From: Gammaproteobacteria bacterium UBA3532
GTDB taxonomy: Bacteria > Pseudomonadota > Gammaproteobacteria > Enterobacterales > UBA3532
Length of the DNA stretch: 5,600 nt
NCBI GenBank assembly: GCA_002376965.1
Contig: DFOV01000272.1
Coordinates: forward strand, 1 to 5,600
Direction of reading: 5' to 3'
The notes beneath the pieces were generated by a model. It was not told where the DNA came from. It was given only the letters and a program-made list of their open reading frames with translations, and did no database searches. Of the stretch, positions 4,896-5,600 are shown piece by piece (the stretch's first letter is position 1; each line of letters starts with the position of its first letter). A program made the translations under genes and the position numbers.

Positions 4896-5600
4896 GACCA
4901 CGCTACGCCCACGCAATGGCCAGCGACGATACCGAAGCGCTGCAAACCGACATCATGCGTTTTTTGTCGATCCTTGGCTTCTGTTTAATGATTATCTTCG
5001 CCCTGGTTCAAAGCCTGCCACCACCATCGACAACAACCCCAGCCCCCCAAGCCATATCTGAGGCCATGCTCCAACACCAAATCGAAAGCTACCAAGCGCA
5101 AGTCGCTCAACTCAAGCAGCAACTACAAGCAATCCAAGCGGCCCAACAGCAGCAAAAGCAACATTGGCAACAGCAAAAACAGCATTGGCAACAGCAACTG
5201 AACCAAAGCCAGCAACGCTTGAATCAAAGCGCCCAACAACTAAAGCAAGAACATAGCGAGTTGCAGGCGCTGCAACGCCAAGTCAACCAACAAGGGCACA
5301 AACTGGCCCAGATCCAACAGCAGATCACTCAATTGACTCAACCCAAGCCAGAACCAAAAACCAAGCCTCAACCTCAGTCTCAGCCTCAACCCAAGCTCCC
5401 TAAGCCCCCAGCCGAGCCAAGCCAACCTGCGCCCAAAGCTGCCAAAAAAGGCTTCTCACTCGGCTTTGCATCCGACGCCGACTTTATCAACCTGCTCAAT
5501 CAACAACGCATCGCCCTCTACCTTGTTCAAAACAAACAAGCTTGGCAAATATCCGCCAGCGGCCAACCCACCAAAGCCCAAAGCCCCAACGCGCTCTACC
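4892..5600 (+). CDS. ExbD/TolR/MotB-like single-helix partner with coiled coil, C-terminus cut off
   Basis: 236 codons are seen; the frame stays open to the right edge. A short cytoplasmic N-terminus leads to one membrane helix at about 21-42 (IMRFLSILGFCLMIIFALVQ). Asp20 at its start is where ExbD, TolR and MotB carry the essential ion-binding Asp. Next come a Gln-rich coiled coil at about 58-150, including a duplicated HWQQQKQ heptad, a TonB-like Pro/Lys/Gln spacer at about 151-185, and the start of a globular domain (GFSLGFASDADFINLL). Such a layout could carry a signal or force from the membrane into the periplasm. GAGGAG at 4878-4883 lies 8 nt before the ATG, which overlaps the upstream TGA, so translational coupling is likely. 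No OmpA-type peptidoglycan-binding motif is visible in the part present. The long coiled coil is unlike E. coli ExbD or TolR. Confidence 0.8.
   Translation, partial: MRPRYAHAMASDDTEALQTDIMRFLSILGFCLMIIFALVQSLPPPSTTTPAPQAISEAMLQHQIESYQAQVAQLKQQLQAIQAAQQQQKQHWQQQKQHWQQQLNQSQQRLNQSAQQLKQEHSELQALQRQVNQQGHKLAQIQQQITQLTQPKPEPKTKPQPQSQPQPKLPKPPAEPSQPAPKAAKKGFSLGFASDADFINLLNQQRIALYLVQNKQAWQISASGQPTKAQSPNALY
5150..5191 (+). repeat. 21-bp in-frame tandem duplication (one coiled-coil heptad)
   Basis: 5150-5170 and 5171-5191 differ at two bases, both silent or conservative third-position changes in Lys and Gln codons. Each encodes one heptad, QQKQHWQ. It looks like a fairly recent expansion of the coiled coil by one heptad. 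Confidence 0.8.

Overview
The window comes from a Gram-negative bacterium of roughly even base composition, most plausibly a gammaproteobacterium. The evidence is an outer-membrane-type lipoprotein (LSAC lipobox), Sec signal peptides, and an ExbB/ExbD-like inner-membrane pair. No gene identifies the species. All six genes encode predicted exported or membrane proteins. No RNA gene, complete insertion sequence, CRISPR array or phage gene is visible.

There are two divergent transcription units facing away from an AT-rich region at about 4015-4181. The leftward unit (minus strand, read from 3936 down to 1) encodes a 263-aa predicted periplasmic helical protein of unknown function, a 178-aa lipoprotein of unknown function, and a 455-aa membrane protein. 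This last protein has a caspase (peptidase C14) domain predicted to lie in the periplasm, one transmembrane helix and a cytoplasmic FHA domain. After a 297-bp gap the unit ends with a second, secreted metacaspase-like protein that runs off the left edge. The rightward unit (plus strand, from 4182) encodes a 237-aa MotA/TolQ/ExbB-like four-helix protein and, overlapping it by ATGA, an ExbD/TolR/MotB-like protein. That second protein has one N-terminal membrane helix, a Gln-rich coiled coil, a Pro-rich spacer and a C-terminal domain cut off by the right edge.

Non-coding DNA is unusually structured. The 813-1109 gap holds three 21-bp tandem repeats and a 29-bp perfect inverted repeat enclosing a further nested hairpin. 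The 2478-2573 gap holds a long hairpin. A composite motif, TTTTTAA-N11/12-CTCCGTCT, occurs three times, each time pointing at a gene start 74-97 nt downstream: once before the metacaspase and once toward each side of the divergent region. This suggests the two operons and the internal metacaspase gene share control.

Inference: the genes look like parts of one envelope-spanning system. It would combine a possible ion-driven inner-membrane motor with a periplasmic arm, an outer-membrane lipoprotein, a soluble periplasmic protein, and two different periplasmic caspases, one of them tied through the membrane to a cytoplasmic phosphothreonine reader. Proposed roles (envelope-stress-triggered or phage-triggered proteolysis, or envelope maintenance) cannot be settled from sequence alone.
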